Source of the DNA: Bacteroidota bacterium
Lineage (GTDB): Bacteria > Bacteroidota > Ignavibacteria > Kryptoniales > JAKASW01
Direction: 5' to 3'
Assembly (NCBI GenBank): GCA_021789975.1
Contig: JAJYIT010000017.1
Coordinates: 1 to 64,000 of the forward strand
Length of the DNA stretch: 64,000 bases
Position numbers and translations under genes: made by a program. This document shows positions 55,475-63,523 of the stretch, piece by piece. Position 1 is the stretch's first letter. Every line of letters starts with the position of its first letter. The notes beneath the pieces were generated by a model. It was not told the DNA's origin. It saw only the letters and a list, made by a program, of their open reading frames with translations, and did no database searches.

Positions 55475-56075
55475 AACGAAAAGGATAATTATCGGAATAA
55501 CCGGAGCGAGCGGTGCGCTGTATGCCCTTCACACAATAAAAGCACTCCTTTCCAACGGAGTTGAAGTCCATCTTGTCATATCGGAATACGGTGCATACGT
55601 TTTAGAAAATGAGACGGACTTCTCGCTGAAGGGGAAGAATGTTCTCGACAGCTTCCGGGAAAAGTTTGGCGATGAAGTCTCCGGCGGGAATATCGTTAAG
55701 TACAGCAATAAAGATCTTGCCGCGGAAATCTCAAGCGGGTCGTTCAAAACTGATGGTATGGCAATCGTCCCTTGTTCTATGAAGACTCTGGCAGGTGTGG
55801 CGCAGGGATTCGCAGGGAGTTTGATTGAGCGTGCGGCAGATGTCACTTTGAAAGAAGGACGAAAGTTGGTCGTAGTTCCGCGCGAGACCCCGCTGAATAA
55901 AATCCATCTTAAGAACATGCTCGCGGTAGCCGATGCCGGTGCTCATATCCTTCCGGCGATGCCCGCTTTCTACCAAAAACCTGCGACCATAGATGACCTT
56001 GCTGATTTTATGGCAGGCAGGATTCTCTCACTGTTCGATATCGAAGCTGAGCTGTTCGAGCCGTGGCGGAAGTGA
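55464..56075 (+). CDS. ubiX: UbiX-family flavin prenyltransferase
   Basis: Makes prenylated FMN, the cofactor of UbiD-type decarboxylases. The 203 residues keep the FMN site IGITGASGALYA, the MAIVPCSMKTLAGVAQGF segment, and VVVPRETPLNKIHLKNM with the phosphate-binding Arg, plus the C-terminal AFYQKP. The GTG start lies inside the end of the preceding gene, implying coupling. A UbiD partner is not in the window; a role in menaquinone synthesis is plausible given the UbiA-family gene at 39.8 kb. Confidence 0.94.
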   Translation: MLDRTKRIIIGITGASGALYALHTIKALLSNGVEVHLVISEYGAYVLENETDFSLKGKNVLDSFREKFGDEVSGGNIVKYSNKDLAAEISSGSFKTDGMAIVPCSMKTLAGVAQGFAGSLIERAADVTLKEGRKLVVVPRETPLNKIHLKNMLAVADAGAHILPAMPAFYQKPATIDDLADFMAGRILSLFDIEAELFEPWRK

Positions 56076-56079
56076 ACTG

Positions 56080-56262
56080 AGATCAGACCTGAGATACCTG
56101 AAGTGAGAAGTCTGATGCCGGAGATCAGCCACAAGAGGTAAGAAACCGGATGTTAGGAGCAAGAAGTGCGATGCCAGAGGCAAGAGATCAGAGATCGGAA
56201 GTCACAGGGCAGAGGTTTGAGGTCGGAAGTCGGAAAGAAGTCTGCAAGATCCGGTATAACGA
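56080..56262. repeat. Degenerate purine-rich AGATCAG/GGAAGTC-type repeat tract
   Basis: The region after ubiX is built of variants of a short unit such as AGATCAG, GAGAAGTCTG, GGAGATCAG, AGAGATCGGAAGTC and GAGGTCGGAAGTCGGAA. One strand is purine-rich and the other pyrimidine-rich. It runs in front of the lipoprotein gene. Any in-frame reading through it gives low-complexity charged sequence, so I start the next gene after it. Confidence 0.65.
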
Positions 56263-56308
56263 AGCAAGATGTCAAGACTTTTGCCGGGGTCGGTTCCTAA
56301 GATTCCCC

Positions 56309-58003
56309 ATGTATTTGCAGCGCACCATCAAGCCATTATTCCACCGCTCCATCATTCCTATCTTTCTCACCCTGGCTTTCATGCTCGCCGGTTGTGCGGG
56401 CCAAATTCCTCCCTCAGGTGGTCCGGTTGACAAAACCCCACCGACTGTGGTTCTCTCATCGCCAACTCAAAAAGAATTGAACTTCAAAGGGGAAAGGATA
56501 CACCTAAAATTCGACAAGTATATGTCCGAGCGAAGTGTGGAAAGCGCCGTCTATTTTCCTCCCTACACTCCAAGCGAGATGAAATTTCACTGGTCCGGAA
56601 CGGATCTGAGGATCGTTCTTCAAAAGCCGCTCGAACCGAATCGCACTTTCATACTGACAATCGGCACGACGGCTATCGACCTCAGGAATAATTACTTTGC
56701 ACGTGCATACAATCTTGTCTTCTCAACCGGGCCACAGATAGACACTGGAACCGTGACCGGAATGATATACGCGCCGAAGAAACAGCCTTACACGGTTGCC
56801 GCATTCCCGGTGTCCGATGTTATCGATACACTGCGGCCATCGATGGATCTCGCGAAATATGTCACTCAATCGGACGACAGCGGGAGCTATATGCTGCAGG
56901 GCCTTGCACCCGGGAAATACAGATTGATCTGTTTCGACGACCAGATGCACAATTATCTTTATGCTCCGCAAATGGATCTTTATTCTTCTGCTACTCATGA
57001 TGCAAGGGTTTCGAAATCTGCTGAGGAGGTTTCGGATATAGATTTTATACCTTCTCGGGAGGACACATCACTTCCGCAGTTATACACGGCGGAACTTGCG
57101 CAGAGAAATTTTATTGAATTGAAATTCAGCGAGGAAATTGACACCGCGACAATTCTCCCTGCAAATTTCGAGATCACTGATTCCGCCACGCACAGAGAAT
57201 TCCCCGTCGATTTCGCGGCGAGACCGGAGTCGAACAAATTTTCAGTAATCCTGCGCACCGCCCCCGGGCTTCCTTTGAAAAGGAAATATTTCGTGACTGC
57301 GACAGACAGCGTGAAAGATGTATACGGCAATCTGATGTCGCCGAACAACAAAACAGTTGTCATGTTACCGGACAGTGCGATTGCACATATCGATCCGTAC
57401 TACTTCAATTTTCCGGACTCCCTTCGCGACGTGACTTCATACGATACGCTCTTTTGTCAGGTCCTTCCCCTGTGGCCGGAATCCGACACGAGCCGGCCGA
57501 GCATCTCATTAATGGATAGCCTTGGGAACACACTCGTCGGTTCGATTGTACGGACGTCCCAGGACGTCTATATGATAAGGCTGTCCGGACTTTCCTCGAT
57601 GGAATGGTACAGGGTCAGGGTGCAGTTTCCGATTGGATCTGCCAGTTCCAAAGCAGACTCAATTGCGATAAGGTATTTCAGGACTGCCGACTCAACTTCA
57701 CTGGGTGATATTGAAGGAGCTGTGGTGCCAGTTCCAGAAGGACGGAAAGTTGTTGTAGTAGCCCTCGGGTCCGGCGGCAAGGATTTCACAACCTTTGCAG
57801 ACTCTACAGGGAAGTTCAAACTCGACGGGATTCTGGCGGGGACCTATGATGTTCGTGCCTACGCTCAGCACGGACGCAGCATGACTTATTTCAGCGGCAA
57901 AAGCTATCCATACCAGTTTGCGGAACCCTTCGGCGTGTATCCTCAACCGGTTAAAGTCAGAGCGCGCTGGACGACAGAAGGGGTTGGGATAAGATTAAGG
58001 TGA
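56309..58003 (+). CDS. Ig-like domain lipoprotein
   Basis: A 564-residue surface lipoprotein. The lipobox is MLAGCAGQ, followed by IPPSGGPVDKTPP, a typical start of Bacteroidetes Ig-like lipoproteins. A Big_5-type domain (about 45-150, HLKFDKYMSERSVESAV) comes first, then beta segments with a carboxypeptidase-regulatory-like turn (SGSYMLQGLAPGKYRLICF), and a final similar domain (STGKFKLDGILAGTYDVRAY). The start at 56309 gives a normal signal peptide; a longer frame would run through the repeat tract. It overlaps the convergent DUF3108 gene by 9 bases. Confidence 0.85.
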   Translation: MYLQRTIKPLFHRSIIPIFLTLAFMLAGCAGQIPPSGGPVDKTPPTVVLSSPTQKELNFKGERIHLKFDKYMSERSVESAVYFPPYTPSEMKFHWSGTDLRIVLQKPLEPNRTFILTIGTTAIDLRNNYFARAYNLVFSTGPQIDTGTVTGMIYAPKKQPYTVAAFPVSDVIDTLRPSMDLAKYVTQSDDSGSYMLQGLAPGKYRLICFDDQMHNYLYAPQMDLYSSATHDARVSKSAEEVSDIDFIPSREDTSLPQLYTAELAQRNFIELKFSEEIDTATILPANFEITDSATHREFPVDFAARPESNKFSVILRTAPGLPLKRKYFVTATDSVKDVYGNLMSPNNKTVVMLPDSAIAHIDPYYFNFPDSLRDVTSYDTLFCQVLPLWPESDTSRPSISLMDSLGNTLVGSIVRTSQDVYMIRLSGLSSMEWYRVRVQFPIGSASSKADSIAIRYFRTADSTSLGDIEGAVVPVPEGRKVVVVALGSGGKDFTTFADSTGKFKLDGILAGTYDVRAYAQHGRSMTYFSGKSYPYQFAEPFGVYPQPVKVRARWTTEGVGIRLR

Positions 58004-58933
58004 GGAAGGTGAACTCGCCTCGCTTCTTGGCGGAATCCAGCCCTTCCTCTTAATGTCCTTCAGTTGTACCACGATGCTTCCCAGGATGACTTGGAGATTG
58101 CCTTTTAGCGGGACGCTTGATGAATCGGTGCTGATCCAGCCGGTGAAATTTCCTCTGACGCCGAAAGTGCCGGTGAAGTTTATGTGACCTGACATTTTGT
58201 AAGAGTCGATAGCATAGTCATAAGCTTCGACCTTGCACGGTTCGCGGGTTTCGTTCAAGACGAGATCGACCGTGGATATGATGGTGTCCGAAACGATCGG
58301 GATTCGTAGATCTTTTCTGACTCCGCCAGCTTTTTGGCATGCCTCCCTGACAAGATAGTAAAAACCCAGGCCATCGGTATAGGCGGTATCCAGCGGCACT
58401 ACATCGCTCCTTACAAGCTCACCTCCCACTCGCTGACTCCACAAGATCTCCTTCTTAATCAAATCGAAGTCATATCTTGTGACGAGCGTATGTCTCTTCT
58501 CAAGCCTCCTGTTAAAGGTGTAAAGACACATCAAAGTCTTTGCGTCGGCATATGTTTCATAGAACCCGTGGAAATTCACAAATGGTACTCCGGTATATGA
58601 GTCGATACGTGCCACGATCTTGTATGCTGGTATGCCGTTGTATAGCGTTTGTTCTACGAGATGGAATCTCGCCGCCCCGATTTTGAAAAACAGATAGCTG
58701 GCTTCGTAAGTGGTTTCCTCATGTGCCTGGATCACAGAATCTCCCGATGAGATGGACCAACCGTTCTTTTGCATCTCCTTGCTGATTCTTCCATACAATG
58801 AAATTGAATATGCCGATCTAATGACGAAAATGATAAAAAGTAAACTGGCAAATGAGTATAGGACGGTTGCGATGATGGCGGGTATGCTTCTGCCGACTGC
58901 GGCTGGTAGGTCTAATGTATTATTGGTCGCCAT
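57995..58933 (-). CDS. DUF3108 domain protein
   Basis: A 312-residue protein with one N-terminal membrane helix (around AIIATVLYSFASLLFIIFVI) and a long exported part that matches DUF3108: an EASYLFFKIGAARFHLVEQT strand pair, DSYTGVPFVNFHGFYETYADAKTL, then repeating beta strands to the end. Family members are periplasmic and of unknown function. The start is uncertain: an ATG at 58933 is used; a TTG at 58996 and an ATG at 58981 would lengthen the N-terminus by up to 21 residues. The CoA-binding gene lies just upstream. Confidence 0.82.
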   Translation of the reverse strand: MATNNTLDLPAAVGRSIPAIIATVLYSFASLLFIIFVIRSAYSISLYGRISKEMQKNGWSISSGDSVIQAHEETTYEASYLFFKIGAARFHLVEQTLYNGIPAYKIVARIDSYTGVPFVNFHGFYETYADAKTLMCLYTFNRRLEKRHTLVTRYDFDLIKKEILWSQRVGGELVRSDVVPLDTAYTDGLGFYYLVREACQKAGGVRKDLRIPIVSDTIISTVDLVLNETREPCKVEAYDYAIDSYKMSGHINFTGTFGVRGNFTGWISTDSSSVPLKGNLQVILGSIVVQLKDIKRKGWIPPRSEASSPSSP

Positions 58934-59005
58934 CTGTCTAAACGCCGGCAGTGCGACTGTAGGACCGACCAAAGGATACATCAGTGCGCAATTCAAAAAG
59001 GGACA

Positions 59006-59446
59006 CTATAGTCTTCCGGTTACTTTGTTGAAAAGCCTGTGTATTTTATGAATCGAATTTACGGGTCCTGCATACATCAGAATGCATTTTCCCTTCACTA
59101 CGTTAATACCCAGCTTCTCGCCGAGTTCGACCGCCTTTTTGCTTTCGGCTCCCTGCTGCAGCCAGAGGTAGTGTACGCCAATGGACGAGACTTCTCTCAC
59201 CATCGGCTCCACCTGATCCGGTGAAATGCAGGCAATGACTCCATCCACCATCCCTTTCAGGGAAGTCAAGTCCGGATAACACTTCTCCTCTCCGATCTTT
59301 TCCACAGAACGATTCACGCCAAAGACTTCATATCCTTTCGCTTTCAACTCCTTATAGATGGTGTTCCCGAACTTCCTATCGTTGCGGGAAACTCCAACCA
59401 CTGCAAGCCTTCTCAAACCCACGAATTCCTCGATTGCCTGTTCCAA
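59006..59446 (-). CDS. CoA-binding domain protein (YccU-like)
   Basis: A 146-residue protein of the CoA_binding_2 type with a Rossmann fold: LAVVGVSRNDRKFGNTIY, EVFGVNRSVEKIG, and VHYLWLQQGAESKKAVELG. It may bind CoA or another nucleotide; the biological role is unknown. The start is a TTG with a perfect AGGAGG at 59453-59458 and 6-base spacing. An earlier GTG would overlap the upstream GNAT gene by 37 bases and is less likely. Confidence 0.85.
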   Translation of the reverse strand: MEQAIEEFVGLRRLAVVGVSRNDRKFGNTIYKELKAKGYEVFGVNRSVEKIGEEKCYPDLTSLKGMVDGVIACISPDQVEPMVREVSSIGVHYLWLQQGAESKKAVELGEKLGINVVKGKCILMYAGPVNSIHKIHRLFNKVTGRL

Positions 59447-59472
59447 CTTATGCCTCCTGATGTTTGCCGTTT

Positions 59473-60003
59473 TCAAAGCGTTAACTGCCAATAGCCGACG
59501 TCTATCCACTTTCCCATTTTGAATCCGACTTCTTTGAAGTGAGCTACTTTGGTGAAACCAAACTTCTCATTGAGAGCCACGCTTGCGTGATTCGGAAGTG
59601 CAACCCCCGAGATTACGGCATGAAATGCTTGTTCACGAAGCAGTCGAAGCAACTCGGATTTCAATTGGCTTCCGATTCCTCCTCGTAGATGATCTATATG
59701 AACATACGTGCCGGTTTCAATCGAGTGCCGATATGCGATCCGGTCCCTCCATTTTCTACCATAAGTGTACCCGACTACGGCTTCTCCATCCTCATACACG
59801 AGCCATGGCGCTATTTTCGTTGCATCTTCTATCCTTTGTGCCATTTCAGCCGGCTTGACTGGAGTCTCCTCGAAAGTCACACTGGAGTGAAGCACGTATT
59901 CGTTATAGATATCGCATATAGCCTGAGCATCTGACAGCTTCACCTGCCTGATCAAACTTGCATCCTTTCGTGAATGGTTCAAGTTGCACAAATGCCGTGA
60001 CAT
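59473..60003 (-). CDS. GNAT N-acetyltransferase, phosphinothricin/methionine-sulfone acetyltransferase-like
   Basis: A 176-residue acetyltransferase. It starts IRQVKLSDAQAICDIYNEYVLHSSVTFEETP, the signature of the PAT/MnaT branch, which N-acetylates phosphinothricin, methionine sulfoximine or sulfone. The acetyl-CoA loop is in HLRGGIGSQLKSELL, and GFTKVAHFKEVGFKMGKWIDVGYWQ matches the branch. A GAGGAGGG site lies 7 bases before the ATG. It heads a three-gene minus-strand group with the CoA-binding and DUF3108 genes. Confidence 0.9.
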   Translation of the reverse strand: MSRHLCNLNHSRKDASLIRQVKLSDAQAICDIYNEYVLHSSVTFEETPVKPAEMAQRIEDATKIAPWLVYEDGEAVVGYTYGRKWRDRIAYRHSIETGTYVHIDHLRGGIGSQLKSELLRLLREQAFHAVISGVALPNHASVALNEKFGFTKVAHFKEVGFKMGKWIDVGYWQLTL

Positions 60004-60093
60004 TCACAAACCCTCCTCGCTTCTGAGATATCTATCCCTTAATTTTCTAAGTAAAAGAATCAACGGTACAAAGGAGGAAGTCACCATCGGGCG

Positions 60094-60768
60094 ATGATTG
60101 AGAGCGATTATATTATCAGAATGTTCACTCTTCTCGGCAAGGCGCTCGCCAGGGTGGCCTTGCGGAAGGAGACCAAAGAGTACGAAGAAGCTGCGGGAGA
60201 GGTTGATGAATCGTCCAAGGCTCTCCTCGGTCTGAGTGTAGAGATGCTGATACGTTTACCGATACCGGACCTTCATAGACTTTTCGGTTCTGACCCGGCG
60301 ATCGCGAAAACCAGATTCTACATTGCAGGACTGCTGCTCAGACAGACCGGAGAACTCGCCGGATTTGCCGGTAGAGACGACGAGAGCACCGAAATACTGT
60401 TCAAATCGCTTTCCCTTATCTTTGAATACGTTCCGGGAGAAGATGACCTTGAGTCGGATCGGCTTGTTGAAACTGCGGATTTTCTCCTGTTGAAGTTGGA
60501 CGATTATGATCTTCCCGCTGCACTGAAAGAGAAGACGGCCGCTTATTACGAGAATCGCGGGATGTACGCCAAATGTGAAGACGTTATATTCCAACTCATC
60601 GAGGAAAAACCGGACTTTCTCCCGGAAGCAATTTCTTTTTACGAGAGGTTCCTGGCGAAACAAGATGCTGACCTGGAGTCGGGTAACCTGCCGCGCGAAG
60701 AGGTCGAAGCGAGCCTTTCGGAGATCAGATCGAAGCTTGAAAAGATAACGAACGGTAGTCGTTGCTGA
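60094..60768 (+). CDS. DUF6483 family protein
   Basis: A 224-residue all-helical cytosolic protein. It starts IESDYIIRMFTLLGKALARV, the hallmark of DUF6483, with TPR-like helices later (ENRGMYAKCEDVIFQLIEEKPDF). No activity is known. Divergent from the GNAT gene and about 54 bases ahead of queF. Confidence 0.8.
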   Translation: MIESDYIIRMFTLLGKALARVALRKETKEYEEAAGEVDESSKALLGLSVEMLIRLPIPDLHRLFGSDPAIAKTRFYIAGLLLRQTGELAGFAGRDDESTEILFKSLSLIFEYVPGEDDLESDRLVETADFLLLKLDDYDLPAALKEKTAAYYENRGMYAKCEDVIFQLIEEKPDFLPEAISFYERFLAKQDADLESGNLPREEVEASLSEIRSKLEKITNGSRC

Positions 60769-60822
60769 TAAGATTAAACGATGTTACGATAGAGCTCTAA
60801 TTCAAAAAGAAGTGAATCAGAC

Positions 60823-61257
60823 ATGAAGAGATATCCGAAGAGTGAACCAGAGACGAGAATGACCGGGCAATCCGATCTCAACGGGCTTTCATTGCTCGGA
60901 AGAAAGGCCAAGCCTCAGAGGACACTCGAGACGTTCCCGAATCATCATCCCGGTAGAGACTACGTTGTCACACTAACTACCGACGAGTTCACATGTGTTT
61001 GCCCCGCGACGGGTCAGCCGGATTTCGCCAAACTCAAGATTGAGTACATACCGAACAAGAAGATCGTTGAGTCGAAATCACTCAAACTGTATTTGTGGTC
61101 ATTCAGAAATGAAGGCGCGTTCAATGAACATCTTGCAAACGTTATTCTTGATGATCTCGTTGCGGCATTGTCACCGAAATGGTGCAAAGTGACTGCTGAG
61201 TTTGCAGTGAGAGGAGGAATTGCAATCAGTGTGGAGGCAGAAGAGGGAAAGCGGTGA
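60823..61257 (+). CDS. queF: NADPH-dependent 7-cyano-7-deazaguanine reductase QueF
   Basis: Reduces preQ0 to preQ1 in queuosine synthesis. The 144-residue protein is the short unimodular form: catalytic Cys in EFTCVCPATGQPDFA and the substrate motif ESKSLKLYLWSFRNEGAFNEHLAN. It overlaps the transporter gene by four bases (GTGA), so the two are coupled. With queG at 1.8 kb this gives two queuosine-pathway enzymes in the window. Confidence 0.96.
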   Translation: MKRYPKSEPETRMTGQSDLNGLSLLGRKAKPQRTLETFPNHHPGRDYVVTLTTDEFTCVCPATGQPDFAKLKIEYIPNKKIVESKSLKLYLWSFRNEGAFNEHLANVILDDLVAALSPKWCKVTAEFAVRGGIAISVEAEEGKR

Positions 61258-61997
61258 ACCGGGAAAACGAGTCCGGAGAGGATACGATCAAGTCACGGCA
61301 GCGCTGGCTACCGGCTATTGCGGCTATCTTTGTAACTACGTTAGTCATTTCAAATATTGTGGCAGTCAAGTTGTTCTCCATCGGTGCTTTGATTCTTCCA
61401 GCAGGTGTCATCGTTTTTCCAATATCCTACATTTTTGGTGACATTCTGACAGAGGTATATGGGTATGGTCGGGCACGCCAGGTGATCTGGCTTGGCTTTG
61501 CCTGTAACCTCCTCACTATAATCGTGATAGAGATTAGCATCCGTTTACCCCCAGCTTCTGTATGGCACGCGGAAGGGTTGCCGTCGACGTTGTCGGCACA
61601 AGAAGCGTTCGCGTCAATACTCGGATTCGCACCCCGATTGCTCCTGTCATCTTTCGCAGCGTATCTGGCCGGAGAGTTTCTGAACTCGCTCGTCATGGCG
61701 AAGATGAAGATAGCAACTCGAGGCAGGTTTCTTTGGGCCAGAACCATCGGCTCCACCGTCATTGGGCAGTTAGCGGATTCCGGGATATTCATATTCGTCG
61801 CGTTTGTCGGCACAATTCCCGGGGGAGGTTTGGTGGGGCTAATCTTATCTCAGTGGCTAATCAAGTCGGCGTATGAGACGGTAGCGACACCCCTGACTTA
61901 CCTAATTGTGAATTTTCTTAAGCGTAACGAGAACCTCGACTATTTCGACTACGAAACCAATTTCAGCCCTCTCATTTGGACGGATAAACCTCAGTGA
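61254..61997 (+). CDS. yhhQ: Queuosine precursor transporter (YhhQ/QPTR family)
   Basis: Imports queuosine precursors such as preQ0 or preQ1. The 247-residue protein has about six helices. Family landmarks are IFVTTLVISNIVAVKLF, FPISYIFGDILTEVYGYGRARQVIW, and RTIGSTVIGQLADSGIFIFVAF. The GTG start overlaps the queF stop by four bases. It suggests that the cell both salvages and reduces precursors. Confidence 0.94.
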   Translation: MNRENESGEDTIKSRQRWLPAIAAIFVTTLVISNIVAVKLFSIGALILPAGVIVFPISYIFGDILTEVYGYGRARQVIWLGFACNLLTIIVIEISIRLPPASVWHAEGLPSTLSAQEAFASILGFAPRLLLSSFAAYLAGEFLNSLVMAKMKIATRGRFLWARTIGSTVIGQLADSGIFIFVAFVGTIPGGGLVGLILSQWLIKSAYETVATPLTYLIVNFLKRNENLDYFDYETNFSPLIWTDKPQ

Positions 61998-62058
61998 TAA
62001 GTGCAATTGCATTTCAGGGGTCTGACACGTAAATTTCACACAAAATAGAGGTGAAAAT

Positions 62059-62409
62059 TTGTACACTTTCTTTGTGATCTTGGAATTGTTTGTGGCGATA
62101 TTACTGACTGTTGTTGTTTTGATGCAGTCCAGCAAAGGCGGCGGCCTCGCTGGAACTTTCGGAGGAGCGGGAGCGGGTTTTGGCAACATGTTCGGCGTCC
62201 GTAGGACTGCAGACATACTGTCAAGGGCGACTACCGTGCTTGGCACTGTGTTCATTGCTCTCGCGTTTTTGATAGATTTGTTCTTTTTGCCGAGCAGAGT
62301 TACAAGTCAACAGAAGAGCTTTCTTCAAAGTCAGGGTCAACGAAACCTTCCGGCACAGCAGGTTCCACAAGTTCCAATCCAGTCTCCACCAACCCAGCCC
62401 GCGAAGTAA
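62059..62409 (+). CDS. secG: Protein translocase subunit SecG
   Basis: Small subunit of the SecYEG channel. The 116-residue protein has two helices (about 3-22 and 56-75) and the signature VVVLMQSSKGGGLAGTFGGAG between them, then a polar Gln/Pro-rich tail longer than usual. The TTG start is preceded by an AGAGGTGA site with a 6-base gap. Confidence 0.94.
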   Translation: MYTFFVILELFVAILLTVVVLMQSSKGGGLAGTFGGAGAGFGNMFGVRRTADILSRATTVLGTVFIALAFLIDLFFLPSRVTSQQKSFLQSQGQRNLPAQQVPQVPIQSPPTQPAK

Positions 62410-62423
62410 CGGTATCGGGATAG

Positions 62424-63521
62424 ATGGCAGAATCAGCTCTCATATTGCTTGTCGATGACGAGCAAGCCAACCTGGAACTCTTCTCTGCCATACTTCAGGA
62501 AGAGGGTTATCGCACCCTCAGTGCACGTACAGCTGTATACGCTCTCGAACTCCTGGAAGGCAACAAGCCGGACCTCATCATTAGTGATATCTACATGCCC
62601 GAAATGGGCGGTTTCGAGTTTTATGAACGTGTGCAGGCGCTCCCAGCTGCAAGATCAATTCCGTTTATTTTCCTCAGTGCTCTAACCGACCGGGCGCATG
62701 TCCGCGAAGGGAAAGAGCTGGGTGCCGATGACTATCTGACTAAGCCTATCGACATTGATGAGCTGGTAACTACGGTCCGCGGTAAGCTGAAGAAGGCCGC
62801 AGTCGTGCGTAACGCGATGCAGTCGGAATTCAATTCTCTGAAAGAGCAGATATTGTCAACTCTCTCTCACGAGATGAATACCCCCCTCACCTATATCATA
62901 GGTTTCTCCGAGATTATCAGCAATGAGGCCTCGCAAATCACTACGGGTGAGCTTAAGGAGTTCGCCGAACTAATTCAGCACGGTGGTACACGCCTCAAGA
63001 GTCTCGTGGATGATTTTCTTGAGACAATTCAGATTGATTCGGGGCAGACGAGCAAATACTACGACAACGACAGACGCCTTTTCAGTTTGAAGGATGTCGT
63101 CTCCTCGCTGACGTCGGAATACGAGCCCCTCGCTAAGGAGAAAAATCTTCAGCTCCAGGTTACAGCAGATGGGGAACTGAAGATCTTTGCCTCGGAATCT
63201 CTGATGCGTGATCTGATTGGAAGACTGCTGTCAAATGCAATAAAGTTCACGGCTAAAGGGAAGGTGACTCTACGAAGTTTTTCGGCAGACGATCATGCAA
63301 CTGTTGAAGTCGTCGATACTGGAATCGGCATTCCTGATGGAGATCTGCCCCGGATCTATGAGAAGTTCTATCAGATAAACAAGGACAGGCAGCAACAGCA
63401 AGGAGCTGGACTTGGGCTTTACATCGCCAGGAATCTTGCTGTGATCAACCGGTGTGGACTGTCCATCTCGTCCTCGGAAGGCGTCGGTACAAAGGCGGTA
63501 CTCAGTATACCGACACGTTAG
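62424..63521 (+). CDS. Response regulator-histidine kinase hybrid (REC-HisKA-HATPase)
   Basis: A 365-residue signalling protein. An N-terminal receiver (about 5-122, phospho-Asp in LIISDIYMPEMGG, Lys in DDYLTKPID) is followed by HisKA with H149 in LSTLSHEMNTPLTY, then the HATPase domain (LLSNAIKFTAKG, DTGIGIPDGDLPRI, GAGLGLYIARNL). There is no membrane segment. A receiver ahead of a kinase suggests it is controlled by another kinase. It lies 14 bases after secG, and the next gene starts 2 bases after its stop. Confidence 0.93.
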   Translation: MAESALILLVDDEQANLELFSAILQEEGYRTLSARTAVYALELLEGNKPDLIISDIYMPEMGGFEFYERVQALPAARSIPFIFLSALTDRAHVREGKELGADDYLTKPIDIDELVTTVRGKLKKAAVVRNAMQSEFNSLKEQILSTLSHEMNTPLTYIIGFSEIISNEASQITTGELKEFAELIQHGGTRLKSLVDDFLETIQIDSGQTSKYYDNDRRLFSLKDVVSSLTSEYEPLAKEKNLQLQVTADGELKIFASESLMRDLIGRLLSNAIKFTAKGKVTLRSFSADDHATVEVVDTGIGIPDGDLPRIYEKFYQINKDRQQQQGAGLGLYIARNLAVINRCGLSISSSEGVGTKAVLSIPTR

Positions 63522-63523
63522 TC

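Noticed and set aside
56150-56308. N-terminal extension of the Ig-like lipoprotein
   Set aside because: It translates the degenerate repeat tract and would bury the lipoprotein signal peptide.
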